A stretch of DNA of 64,000 nt from Breoghania sp037026715 (lineage in GTDB: Bacteria; Pseudomonadota; Alphaproteobacteria; Rhizobiales; Stappiaceae): positions 1 through 64,000 of the forward strand of contig NZ_JBANCG010000002.1 in assembly GCF_037026715.1 (NCBI RefSeq). The letters run 5' to 3'. Shown piece after piece: positions 35,001 to 42,516 of this stretch. Every line of letters begins with the position of its first letter. Position 1 is the first letter of the stretch. The notes beneath the pieces were generated by a model. That model was not told the origin of the DNA and ran no database searches. It saw only the letters and a list, made by a program, of their open reading frames with translations. The position numbers were made by a program, and so were the translations under genes.

Positions 35001-35447
35001 GGTGAGGGCGATGCGGGCGACCCGGTCGTACCATTGCCGGTAGCTCACCGTGGGCGTCTCCGCGTCTTCGGGAAGGGTGGTGACCGTCTTGACGGCCTGC
35101 TCCACGTCGGAGAGCGCCTTGCGCATCTCTGCCCCCTCGACGAATTCCAGATGGAAGCTGCCGACGCCCTCGCGCGCATAGGAGATGATCTCGTCAAGCC
35201 CGTCGATGAAGCGCACCTCCGGCTCGATCGCCTGGAGGATGTTCGCCTCCACGTCCTCCGCGCTGGCTCCGGGCCATTCGACGGTGATGGAGATGCGGTT
35301 GGTCTCGACCGTGGGGAAGAACTGGGTGTTGAGCTGGACGAGGCCGTAGGCCCCGAACAGGATCATCATCGCCATCACCAGATTGGCGGCATTGGGATGG
35401 CGGACGAAGAAGCCGGCCACGCTGGTGGCGCTGTCGAGCCGCTTCAC
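32061..35447 (-). CDS. RND family efflux transporter permease
   Basis: 1128 residues, about 90 longer than typical RND pumps. Twelve membrane helices and two large periplasmic loops are evident. The proton-relay aspartates are at 401-402 in GVIVDDAIVVGEH (TM4). Two extra hydrophobic segments (about 504-518 and 548-565) are inserted between the first and second halves, ahead of TM7. Proton-driven export of an unknown substrate, probably hydrophobic, with the adaptor encoded immediately upstream; no outer-membrane channel gene lies nearby. Start ATG at 35447 overlaps the adaptor stop by four bases. Confidence 0.9.
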   Translation of the reverse strand: MKRLDSATSVAGFFVRHPNAANLVMAMMILFGAYGLVQLNTQFFPTVETNRISITVEWPGASAEDVEANILQAIEPEVRFIDGLDEIISYAREGVGSFHLEFVEGAEMRKALSDVEQAVKTVTTLPEDAETPTVSYRQWYDRVARIALTGDFPERSLKDFARRIRDDLIDRGIDRVSFSGLRSEEYVARLPERELRRLDMTVADVADRVAANTRDLPSGNVEGGVERQIRTVAPGTAPEDIGRIDIKTYATGEKVRIRDVGTVTREFDTDAVRGFSDGQRAIELTIERPASADSLKTAKILDDYLAEIRPQLPPTLKIVEYEIRSDALKARIGLLVRNGLSGLILVVLVLYIFLNARIALWVAAGIPVATMATLGIMWMSGQTINMMSLFALIMMLGVIVDDAIVVGEHTATRFALGDPPDIAAEVGAGRMIAPVVAASLTTVAAFAPIFLVRGAIGQIMSAMPLVVIAVIVASLVECFTVLPGHLAHSLRPSPRRRWHWWRHGILAGAMALFVIGLSLRPDIEVTPALDGLAGLCRDMRAGLGALPFDLLVVAVAFVIAGAIEAGLQLLDRNGKGDETAEPSWLRRRLDGGFSGFRDGPFRAFVTLAFRWRYVTVAFAVATLIVAAGFLAGGRVGFVFFSSPEAENIRATVHFNAGIPEEEAVAALARIEQALRTAEARLTREAPQDLVVASYVTLGEAGRNQGDNVAGIDVQLTDSEVRSIRTPEIVKAWRQAIPDIAGIERVAIYERRGGPPGRDLDIRLRGGEPVALKAASLEVQKLLTGFPGVSGVADDLPYGKPELVMELTSRGKALGFTVNSVGRQIRNAFEGAIARRFADGDEEVTLRVRQGQDDALGAGSLRNLALRAPSGEYVPLGEVVTLTDRQGFSTILRRDGKATVSVTADVDYEVTSNAAIVARLDAGPLAEIAARHGLDYRFSGRQEERAESFTDLQLGTLIALGAIYLILAWVFASYFSPLAVMAIIPFGIVGAVFGHYIFGFQLTILSLISLLGLSGILVNDSIILVSRFDERRDGGEGMMEAAVGASQDRLRAVLLTSLTTIGGLTPLLFETSIQAKFLLPMAVTIVFGLAVATLLVLFLIPALLGIGGDIRATYRGIYGHGGRGAAPAE

Positions 35448-36901
35448 GAGGGGGCCCCCTCGGGCTTGGGGGCGGCCGTGGTGGTGTTTCCGGGCTTGGG
35501 ATTGCCGGGTGCCGACAGTCCGGGAGCGGCGCCCTCCGGCGGGCCGCGGTCGCGCGGCATGGCGCCTTCCTCGCGCACCAGCAGGCCGTTGCCGACCTCG
35601 GAAATCTGCGTCGCCAGCACCGTTTCGCCGTCGGTAATGTCGCCGCGCACGATGACATCGCTGCCGTCATAGGCGATCACGTCCACGTCGCGGCGGTTCA
35701 GCCGGTCGTCGATCACGGCATAGATGTGTTTGCCGCCGTAGAGCGCGGTTTCGGGCAGGCGCGCGACGCCGCGATAGAGCTTGTCGGGCACCTTCAGTTC
35801 CACGAAGGCGCCGGGGCGCAGCGGAACCTCGGCGCCGGCGCGAGCGATACGGGCATAGACATCGACGCCGCCGCGTTCAGACGCCACATCCGCGCCGACG
35901 CGCACGACCTCGGCCGGATAGCTCACCGGCTCGTTGCCGATGGTCCACACGACCTCGACCTTTCGGCCGAACAGCGTCCCGCTTTCTCCCAGAAGCCGGC
36001 CGTACTGGTTGTCCGACAGCGTGAAGCGGGCCTCCAGCGCGTTTCGGTCGTAGAGGACGGCGACGACGTCGTTGACGTTGACGAGGCGTCCGACCTCGGC
36101 GGCCTCGGAGCGCACGACCGCGTCGAAGGGCGCCTTCAGTGTGGTGTCGGCGAGCGCCTGTTCCGCCTCCTGAAGCTTCCACTCCAGCCGCTCGATGGCG
36201 GCCTTCTGCTGCTCCACGCGCGCTTCCTGGACGGCGAGCGCGGAGCGGCGCTGGTCGAGCTGCTGGCGGCGCTGGGAGACGATGAGGCCGCGGTCGTCGA
36301 TCGTACGTTCGGTGGCCGAGCCACGCTCCAGAAGCTGGCGGCCGCGCTCCAGATCGCGTTCGGCGAAGGCGAGCTGCTCGCGTGCGAAATCCACATTGGC
36401 GCGCTCAAGCTCCAGCCCGCCCTCCGCCTCGATGAGCTTCGCCCGCGCTTCAGCCAGATTGGCCTTGGCCTCCACAACCGCGCCCTCGTAGGCGAAGCGG
36501 TCGATCTCCACCAGGTTGTCGCCCGCATCCACGGCCGCGCCCGCCTGAAGATTGTCGCTGACCTTCACCACCTTGCCGGCGACCAGCGCGCGCAGATCGA
36601 CCGTGCGCGCCGCCATCACCTCGCCGTAGAGCGACAGCATCGGCCGCTCGTCGGAGATGACGGCGGGAACGGTGCGCACGACATAGACCTGTTCGCGCGG
36701 CGGGCGGGACGGGATGCTCTCTCGGGTCTCCACCAGATGAAAATAGGCGAAGACCGCGCCGGCCAGGATGCCGCCGGCGATCGCCGTCTGCAGAACGGCG
36801 CGTGCGACGGTGGCCACCGGTCGGGCCGGAGCGCCACCGGGCCGCGCGCCGGCTTCCGCCTCGCCCGAACTGCCGGCCTCGGTCTCGATCGATTTCAGCA
36901 C
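35444..36901 (-). CDS. RND efflux periplasmic adaptor (membrane fusion protein)
   Basis: 485 residues from a GTG at 36901, chosen because GGGAGAAGG lies upstream and a short cytoplasmic tail then precedes one membrane anchor (about 36-57). Next come a lipoyl half-motif (VAGKVVKVSDNLQAGAAVDA), a long alpha-helical hairpin of Glu/Arg/Ala heptads (about 135-245), the second half (TTLKAPFDAVV) and beta-barrel and membrane-proximal domains. The C-terminal tail is Pro/Gly-rich. It bridges the pump to an outer-membrane channel. An ATG at 36973 would add 24 residues. First gene of a two-gene operon. Confidence 0.88.
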   Translation of the reverse strand: MLKSIETEAGSSGEAEAGARPGGAPARPVATVARAVLQTAIAGGILAGAVFAYFHLVETRESIPSRPPREQVYVVRTVPAVISDERPMLSLYGEVMAARTVDLRALVAGKVVKVSDNLQAGAAVDAGDNLVEIDRFAYEGAVVEAKANLAEARAKLIEAEGGLELERANVDFAREQLAFAERDLERGRQLLERGSATERTIDDRGLIVSQRRQQLDQRRSALAVQEARVEQQKAAIERLEWKLQEAEQALADTTLKAPFDAVVRSEAAEVGRLVNVNDVVAVLYDRNALEARFTLSDNQYGRLLGESGTLFGRKVEVVWTIGNEPVSYPAEVVRVGADVASERGGVDVYARIARAGAEVPLRPGAFVELKVPDKLYRGVARLPETALYGGKHIYAVIDDRLNRRDVDVIAYDGSDVIVRGDITDGETVLATQISEVGNGLLVREEGAMPRDRGPPEGAAPGLSAPGNPKPGNTTTAAPKPEGAPS

Positions 36902-37092
36902 GCCTCGCCTTCTCCCAATCCGTCGCGCGATCCCGCATTTATGCCCGAAAACGCGTGCGGCGCACACCGCCATTTACGTAGGCGTACAATGCATCGGAAT
37001 CAGGGCGGGATGGATTAAATTTACGTAAGGGAGGAAAGGGCGTGCCGGGCCGTTTCCGGTCCGGCGGCATCGGATCGCGGGGCTCTCAGCTC

Positions 37093-37229
37093 GTGGCCCA
37101 TCCTTCGAGACGGCGCTGGCGCACCTCCTCAGGATGACGTTGTGTTTGTTGATGATTTCTTCAATATACCAACATGGACAACGTCATCCTGAGGAGGCCG
37201 CATAGCGGCCGTCTCGAAGGATGGGCCAC
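37093..37229. repeat. Repeat A copy 4
   Basis: The best-preserved outer stem: GTGGCCCATCCTTCGAGAC on the left mirrors GTCTCGAAGGATGGGCCAC on the right. Right apical stem GGCCGCATAGCGGCC. Located between the RND adaptor and the alpha/beta hydrolase, both on the minus strand. Nothing else found in 36902-37092. Confidence 0.87.
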
Positions 37230-37267
37230 ACGCACAAACACCCGCTTCCCTCCAACCGCGTTTCGAC

Positions 37268-37912
37268 CTATCCGGCGATCCTCTCCGCAAACTGCCGCAC
37301 GGCATCGGCCGCGATCCTCAGGTTGCCGTCCCATGTCGCCGGCGAGGCGCCGCGCGGGGCGAGGTCGTGGCTGCCGTCCTCCATCACGATCACCTCGATC
37401 GCCTCCGGCAGACCGTAGCCCGCAACCTCGTCGCGATTGCCGAAGGGATCGCGCTCCCCTTGCGCGATCAGGCAGGGCAGCGGCAGTGCCAGCAGAGGTT
37501 CCAGCCTCGTGTCCTCCGGCTTTGCAGGCGGGTGGAACGGGTAGCCGAGACACACCACGCCCGCCACATGCGCATCGAGCGCCGGATCGCCAGCCGCCAT
37601 CGCCGCCACGCGTCCGCCGAGCGATTTTCCGCCTATCAGCAGCGGCCCCTGCGCCTCGTCCGCGATCTGAGAAATCGCCGCGAGATAGGCATCGATCAGC
37701 TTGTCGGCGCGCGGCGGCGGCCGCTTCTTGCCGGTCACCCGGCGATCGGCCATGTAGGGAAACTCGAAGCGCGCGACCGCGATGCCCTGCCGGGCCGCGA
37801 ATGCCGCGAACTTCTCCATGAAGGGAGAATCCATCGGCGCGCCGGAGCCGTGCGCCAGCAACAGGGTCGCCACCGGGGCCGTGTCGGGCCGGGTCCAGAG
37901 AAAGTCGGTCAT
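37268..37912 (-). CDS. Alpha/beta hydrolase (dienelactone hydrolase-like)
   Basis: 214 residues. LLLAHGSGAPMDS forms the oxyanion turn, nucleophile Ser in the elbow IGGKSLGGRVA, acid after CLIAQGERDPFG and His in EDGSHDL. This is the small TEX30/KANSL3-like group with GGKSLGGR in place of the usual GxSxG; substrate unknown. ATG at 37912 (MTDFLWTRPDTAP); the open frame upstream is not conserved. Divergent from the desaturase gene, with repeat A copy 5 filling the promoter interval. Confidence 0.85.
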   Translation of the reverse strand: MTDFLWTRPDTAPVATLLLAHGSGAPMDSPFMEKFAAFAARQGIAVARFEFPYMADRRVTGKKRPPPRADKLIDAYLAAISQIADEAQGPLLIGGKSLGGRVAAMAAGDPALDAHVAGVVCLGYPFHPPAKPEDTRLEPLLALPLPCLIAQGERDPFGNRDEVAGYGLPEAIEVIVMEDGSHDLAPRGASPATWDGNLRIAADAVRQFAERIAG

Positions 37913-38026
37913 GTCGCCTGTCCTTGCGCAGGGAAGGTCCTGGCGCGGGGGAATCGCGCGCTCGTGACTTGCATGTGGCCCGCGCACGTGGCCATCGTCA
38001 ACGCTCGGGAGAGGGCCGAAGCAAGC

Positions 38027-38159
38027 GGCCCATCCTTCGAGACGCCCGCTGGCGCGGGCTCCTCAGGATGACGTTGAGTGTGTTGGGCGCTCCTTCGAAA
38101 GAGCAACAAACATAACGTCATCCTGAGGAGGCCTGAAAGGCCGTCTCGAAGGATGGGCC
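38027..38159. repeat. Repeat A copy 5 (divergent promoter region)
   Basis: Full palindrome; left apical stem GCCCGCTGGCGCGGGC, right GGCCTGAAAGGCC. It is the only copy located between divergent genes, so it may influence promoters rather than act as a terminator. Confidence 0.85.
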
Positions 38160-38240
38160 CATTGCTTCAGTCCCCGAATTCCAGACCGGAATTCCACTCT
38201 TCGAACACGCACCGGTACCTGACGTGGGAGACACCGCCGC

Positions 38241-39080
38241 TTGAGCGAACTGACCATCCGGCTTTCCATCTTCGCCGCAATCTTCGCAGGCATGGCGCTG
38301 TTCGAGCTGCTGGCCCCGCGCCGTCCCTTGCGCTACGGGCGCGGCCGGCGCTGGGTGACCAATCTGGCGATCGTCGTCATCGATTCAGCGATCCTGCGCA
38401 TCGTCTTCCCGATGGCCGCCGTGGGCGCCGCGCTGTGGGCGCAGGCACGCGGCTACGGGCTCTTTCCAGCCCTCGGCGTGCCGCCGCTTGTCGGCGGCGT
38501 CATCGCCTTCGTGGTGCTGGATTTTGCGGTCTGGCTGGAACATCTCGTTTCCCACAAGGTGCCCCTCCTGTGGCGCATCCACCGCATGCACCATGCCGAT
38601 CCGGACATCGACCTGACGACGGCGCTGCGCTTCCATCCGCTGGAAATCCTCATTTCCATGGTGTGGAAGGCGGGCGTCGTCGTGGCGCTGGGCGCGCCGG
38701 CGCTGGCCGTGCTGGTGTTCGAGGCGGTGCTGAACGGCGGGGCGATGTTCAACCATTCCAACGTCCGCCTGCCGCGCTGGCTTGATGCTGTGCTCAGGCC
38801 CGTCATCGTCACGCCCGACATGCACCGCGTCCACCATTCCGTCATCGTCCGCGAGACGGATTCCAACTACGGCTTCAACTTTTCGTTCTGGGACCGGCTC
38901 TTTCGCACCTACGTGGCAGAGCCTTCGCGCGGCCACGAGGGCATGACGATCGGGCTTTCCGCGTTCCAGAGCGCGGAGCCCACCGGCATCGTCTGGTCGC
39001 TGGCGCTGCCCTTTCGCGCGAATGTTGCCGATGGCGACGAACGTGAAGAGGCGCCGGCCAAGTCGCTCAATAGAAGCTGA
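38241..39080 (+). CDS. Sterol desaturase / fatty acid hydroxylase family protein
   Basis: 279 residues, integral membrane di-iron enzyme. Histidine clusters in order: EHLVSH, WRIHRMHH, FNHSN and HRVHHS, all present, with several membrane helices in the first 110 residues. The family hydroxylates or desaturates lipids using O2; the substrate is unknown. TTG start at 38241 with GGGAG upstream; no ATG is available ahead of the first helix. Its 3' end overlaps the convergent binding-protein gene by 14 bp. Confidence 0.88.
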   Translation: MSELTIRLSIFAAIFAGMALFELLAPRRPLRYGRGRRWVTNLAIVVIDSAILRIVFPMAAVGAALWAQARGYGLFPALGVPPLVGGVIAFVVLDFAVWLEHLVSHKVPLLWRIHRMHHADPDIDLTTALRFHPLEILISMVWKAGVVVALGAPALAVLVFEAVLNGGAMFNHSNVRLPRWLDAVLRPVIVTPDMHRVHHSVIVRETDSNYGFNFSFWDRLFRTYVAEPSRGHEGMTIGLSAFQSAEPTGIVWSLALPFRANVADGDEREEAPAKSLNRS

Positions 39081-39996
39081 TCGGGAAGTAGCGCAGGTAA
39101 AGCTCGCCGAAGCGGCCGTCATCGTTCACCTGCTGCAGCGCGTAGTTGATCGCGGCGCGCAGGTCCTCGCTTTTCGCCCTCAGCGCGATCGTCAGCCCGT
39201 GGTCGAAATAGCCGGGTTCAAGCCACGGCCCGGGCGCGAACACGCAGCAATTGACCGAACTCGTTCCCTGCAGCCAGTAGCTCAAGGCCAGTCCGTCGCC
39301 AAAATGCGCATCCACCTCGCCGCGCCGCAGCGCGTCGCGCGCCTTCTGTTCGTCGGGATAGGTGGCGACGCGGCTGTCGGGAAAGAACGTTTTCAGGAAA
39401 TCCGCATGGGCGGTGTCCGCCGCGACCGAGATCCACTTGCCCTGCATCGTCTCCGGCAGAAGCGGCTGTTCGGTCGCATCTTCCTTCCGCACGACGAAAC
39501 GCGCGGGCAACTTCAGGTAGGGGGCTGAATAGATCACCGGAACCTCGGCGCCTCCCTTCGCACCTGCCTGCGCGCCGGGCTCCAGCCCCGCGATCACAGC
39601 ATCGCCTTCGCCCGCGGCGAGTGATTGCAGCAGGTTCTCGAACGGCTCTACCTTGAGCGTGCAGATCGCCTCCAGCTCGTCGCAGATCGCGCGCGCCAGA
39701 TCGACGTTGAAACCCGTCAGCCGGCCGGCGGGATCGCGGAAGACGAAGGGCGGGAAGTCGTCGCTTGCGAGAAAGCGGATGGTGCGCTGGATCTCTGTCG
39801 GCTTGTCGAGGCGCACGCGCGCATCCCAGAAATTGGGGATGACGGGTGCGTCGGGAGGTGCGCGAAAGACCGGGGCTGCCGTGGCGCCGGGCGTGCCCGT
39901 ATCCTTCGCCGGATCACCTTCCGCCGCCCTCGGGCTATCGACAGTAACTGTCAGGAATGATACTAGGGTAAGTACCAATATTCCAATAAGTCTCAT
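39067..39996 (-). CDS. ABC transporter substrate-binding protein (amino-acid type)
   Basis: 309 residues with a signal peptide (about 1-24, MRLIGILVLTLVSFLTVTV then a site near PRAAEG). The family-3 solute-binding fold is shown by FPPFVFRDPAGRLTGFNVDLARAIC and later DAVIAGL and DALRRGEVDAHFGDG. It should bind an amino acid or other polar solute in the periplasm, but no permease or ATPase gene is adjacent, so it may serve a distant transporter or have been repurposed. A Pro/Ala-rich stretch separates signal peptide and domain. Its 3' end overlaps the convergent desaturase gene. Confidence 0.87.
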   Translation of the reverse strand: MRLIGILVLTLVSFLTVTVDSPRAAEGDPAKDTGTPGATAAPVFRAPPDAPVIPNFWDARVRLDKPTEIQRTIRFLASDDFPPFVFRDPAGRLTGFNVDLARAICDELEAICTLKVEPFENLLQSLAAGEGDAVIAGLEPGAQAGAKGGAEVPVIYSAPYLKLPARFVVRKEDATEQPLLPETMQGKWISVAADTAHADFLKTFFPDSRVATYPDEQKARDALRRGEVDAHFGDGLALSYWLQGTSSVNCCVFAPGPWLEPGYFDHGLTIALRAKSEDLRAAINYALQQVNDDGRFGELYLRYFPISFY

Positions 39997-40177
39997 TTAA
40001 GAAGAAACTCATTCATTGTGCTGTTAAAGATCCTCGGGCGGCATTTCTTCGCTGCGTGATCTTTCCTTTCAGGATGGATCATACCGCATCGCGATCATCG
40101 CCCTGGACCTGCCCCGCCGACCCGCGTCCGCCACTCGTGAGCGGACCTTAATTTATTGCGGGGCCGGGGGGAAGCCG

Positions 40178-42286
40178 TTGAGTGCGTGGTCGTTCGACCG
40201 GACGGGTGTGTCCGACAGCGGGGCGCCCGCGTCCGGGTTCTCCGATGCCAGCCGGTCTGCCTTCCAGTTCGACGTCCCGGCCTTCCTGCGTCCTGTCGAG
40301 CAGGTGCCGGAGCGCGGGCCGGACCGGGTGCGGCTCCCCGACGATATCCGCTTTCTCGCCGATCACGGTCTGGGTCCGGATGTGCTCGCAGACGCCGCGC
40401 TGCGCGCGCGGGCGGGCGGGCAAACCACACTTCGCGCCAGTGACGCAGGCACGGGCGGCGGGCCGTGCGCTGCGGATCTGCTGCTTGCCGACGGGCGGCT
40501 TTCCGGTGAGGCCTATTATCGCGCGCTTGCGGCCACGCTCGGCGTTCCCTTTCTCCCCTTCGAGGCGCTACGGCCCGATCCGCGTCTGGCGCCGGAACTC
40601 GTGCGCGCCGATCCCGCCCGCCTCGCGGTGATCGCGCTCGAACCCGGGCGGGCAGGGCAGGGGGGCAACAGGGGCGGGGGCGTCGCGCTCGTCATGGCGC
40701 CGCGTCCGGCAAGCGTGGGCGAGGTCATCGCCCGGGTGCGCGGCGATCCGCGCCTTGCCGCCCGACTTTCCATCACCACGCCGGAAAACCTCGCCCGCGC
40801 CGCCGCCATCCACTCAGCCGTTCATGGCCTTGCGATCGCCCGGCCGGAATGCTCCGCCGCCCATATCCGCCTCCTTGCCAGCGTCGGCGCGACCTTGCGC
40901 GCCGCGGCGCTCATCGGCGCGGCGCTGGCGGCGGCGTTCTTCGCGCCGGGCCCGCTCATGGCGCTCGCCGGGCTGCTGTTCGTCGCGGGCAGTGCGGCCC
41001 GCTTCTGCGCCGGGCTTTATGACGGGGTGGAACATCCGCTGCGCCGCGGCCGCACGCCGGAGCGGCACGAATGGCCGCTCTACACGGTGCTCGTGCCGCT
41101 TTACCGCGAGGCGGATGTCGCCGCCGATCTCGTCGCCGCCATGGCCCGGCTCGACTATCCCCGCCCGCTTCTCGACATCAAGTTCCTGGTGGAGGAGGAC
41201 GACGCGGAGACGCGTGCGGCGCTGGCGCGCGTCGTGCCCGGCCCGCCGTTCGAGATCCTCGTGGTGCCCGCCCAAGGCCCGCGTACCAAGCCCAAGGCGC
41301 TGTCCTACGCCATGCGCTTTGCCCGGGGTGATCTCGTCACCGTTTTCGACGCGGAGGACAGGCCGGAGCCGGACCAGCTCATGAAAGTCGCCCGGCTCTT
41401 TGCCTCCGCGCCGCTCTCCGTGGGTTGCGTTCAGGCGCGCCTTGCCGTCGACCATGCGCACGAGACCTTCTTCACCCGCCAGTTCGCGCTGGAATACGCC
41501 ACGCTGTTCGACATCCTGCTGCCGTGGATGGCCGGGCGCGGCCTGCTGTTGCCGCTCGGCGGCACCTCGAACCATTTCCGCCGCCGTGCGCTGGAGGATT
41601 GCGGCGGCTGGGACCCGCACAACGTCACCGAGGACATCGATATCGGCATCCGTCTGGTGCGCGACGGCTGGCGCATCGTCACGGTGAACTCCACCACCTG
41701 GGAGGAGGCGCCGCTCACCTTCTCTGCCTGGCTCAACCAGCGGGTGCGCTGGCACAAGGGCTGGTTGCAGACCTGGCTTGTCCACATGAGACGCCCGCGC
41801 CAGCTCTGGCGTGATCTCGGCCCGCTCAACTTCACTGTCACCGTGCTGCTGTTTGCGGGAACCGCGCTGGCGCTTGTCGCCCACCCGGCCTTCCTCGGCT
41901 TCATCGCGCTCTATGCGTTCGACGAGACGCTTGTGCCGCGCCTTGAGGGGCTTGCCGACATGACGGTGATGGGGGCGGGAACGCTGTGCCTCGTTGCCGG
42001 CTACGGCGCCTCGGCCTTCGCCATGTTGCGCGCCGCGCGCCTGCGCCGCCTGCGCATCCGCCTGCGCGACTGGGCGGGGCTGCCGTTCTACTGGCTGATG
42101 ATGAGCGTGGCCTTTGCCGTCGCCCTCGTGGAGCTGGTGCTGCGGCCGTCGCACTGGCGCAAGACCAGCCACGGCCTTGCCCGAGGGCGGACCGCGCAGC
42201 AAAGCGCTCCCGAGGGGCGGGAAGGGGGCGGACATGTCGGAGAGAGGGGAATGGAGCGGGTGAAGGGAATCGAACCCTCGTCGTAA
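40178..42286 (+). CDS. Membrane glycosyltransferase family 2 with N-terminal GspE/MshEN-like domain
   Basis: 702 residues. Residues about 50-210 resemble the GspE N-terminal (MshEN-like) domain (DILLADGRLSGEAYYRALA-like, LGVPFLPF). Two membrane helices follow (235-280), then a GT2 catalytic domain with DAED (391-394), TED (484-486) and QRVRW (521-525), the processive-enzyme signature, and four C-terminal membrane helices. Likely makes or exports a beta-linked polysaccharide; product unknown. TTG start at 40178 with GGGGGGAAG upstream. The last 10 or so residues are encoded by the complement of a tRNA gene and are probably not functional. No partner polysaccharide genes are nearby. Confidence 0.88.
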   Translation: MSAWSFDRTGVSDSGAPASGFSDASRSAFQFDVPAFLRPVEQVPERGPDRVRLPDDIRFLADHGLGPDVLADAALRARAGGQTTLRASDAGTGGGPCAADLLLADGRLSGEAYYRALAATLGVPFLPFEALRPDPRLAPELVRADPARLAVIALEPGRAGQGGNRGGGVALVMAPRPASVGEVIARVRGDPRLAARLSITTPENLARAAAIHSAVHGLAIARPECSAAHIRLLASVGATLRAAALIGAALAAAFFAPGPLMALAGLLFVAGSAARFCAGLYDGVEHPLRRGRTPERHEWPLYTVLVPLYREADVAADLVAAMARLDYPRPLLDIKFLVEEDDAETRAALARVVPGPPFEILVVPAQGPRTKPKALSYAMRFARGDLVTVFDAEDRPEPDQLMKVARLFASAPLSVGCVQARLAVDHAHETFFTRQFALEYATLFDILLPWMAGRGLLLPLGGTSNHFRRRALEDCGGWDPHNVTEDIDIGIRLVRDGWRIVTVNSTTWEEAPLTFSAWLNQRVRWHKGWLQTWLVHMRRPRQLWRDLGPLNFTVTVLLFAGTALALVAHPAFLGFIALYAFDETLVPRLEGLADMTVMGAGTLCLVAGYGASAFAMLRAARLRRLRIRLRDWAGLPFYWLMMSVAFAVALVELVLRPSHWRKTSHGLARGRTAQQSAPEGREGGGHVGERGMERVKGIEPSS

Positions 42287-42325
42287 GCTTGGGAAGCTTC
42301 TGCTCTACCATTGAGCTACACCCGC
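42252..42325 (-). tRNA. tRNA-Gly (anticodon CCC)
   Basis: 74 nt on the minus strand with encoded CCA. Acceptor GCGGGTG pairs with CACCCGC, the D arm is GCTC/GAGC, the anticodon loop is TTCCCAA with CCC at the anticodon, and the T arm is GAGGG TTCGATT CCCTT. The top anticodon-stem pair appears mismatched (G27-A43). Its 3' half lies under the end of the glycosyltransferase ORF. Confidence 0.95.
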
Positions 42326-42516
42326 AACTCAACGTCTCTTTGCCGTGTCCCTGCCCGATCTGTCAAGCGGAATAGCAAACGCCTCACGGCCGACGGCACA
42401 GCTGTCAACAGCCGCCGCGCCCATGGTGGGCGCGCTCTTGGCAGACCCCGTTCTTCCACCTACATGGCTTCGGTCGGCAGCGGCCGCGGGGGCCGCCACT
42501 GCATGCGGGGACACAG

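Noticed and set aside
32466..35672. 1068-codon open frame antisense to the RND pump
   Set aside because: Shadow of a high-GC gene; composition dominated by Arg, Gly, Ala, Asp and His with no domain.
40026..40064. AAAGATC ... GATCTTT inverted repeat between the binding protein and glycosyltransferase genes
   Set aside because: Only 7 bp with a 25-nt loop, no T tract and not in a position expected for a terminator; probably chance.
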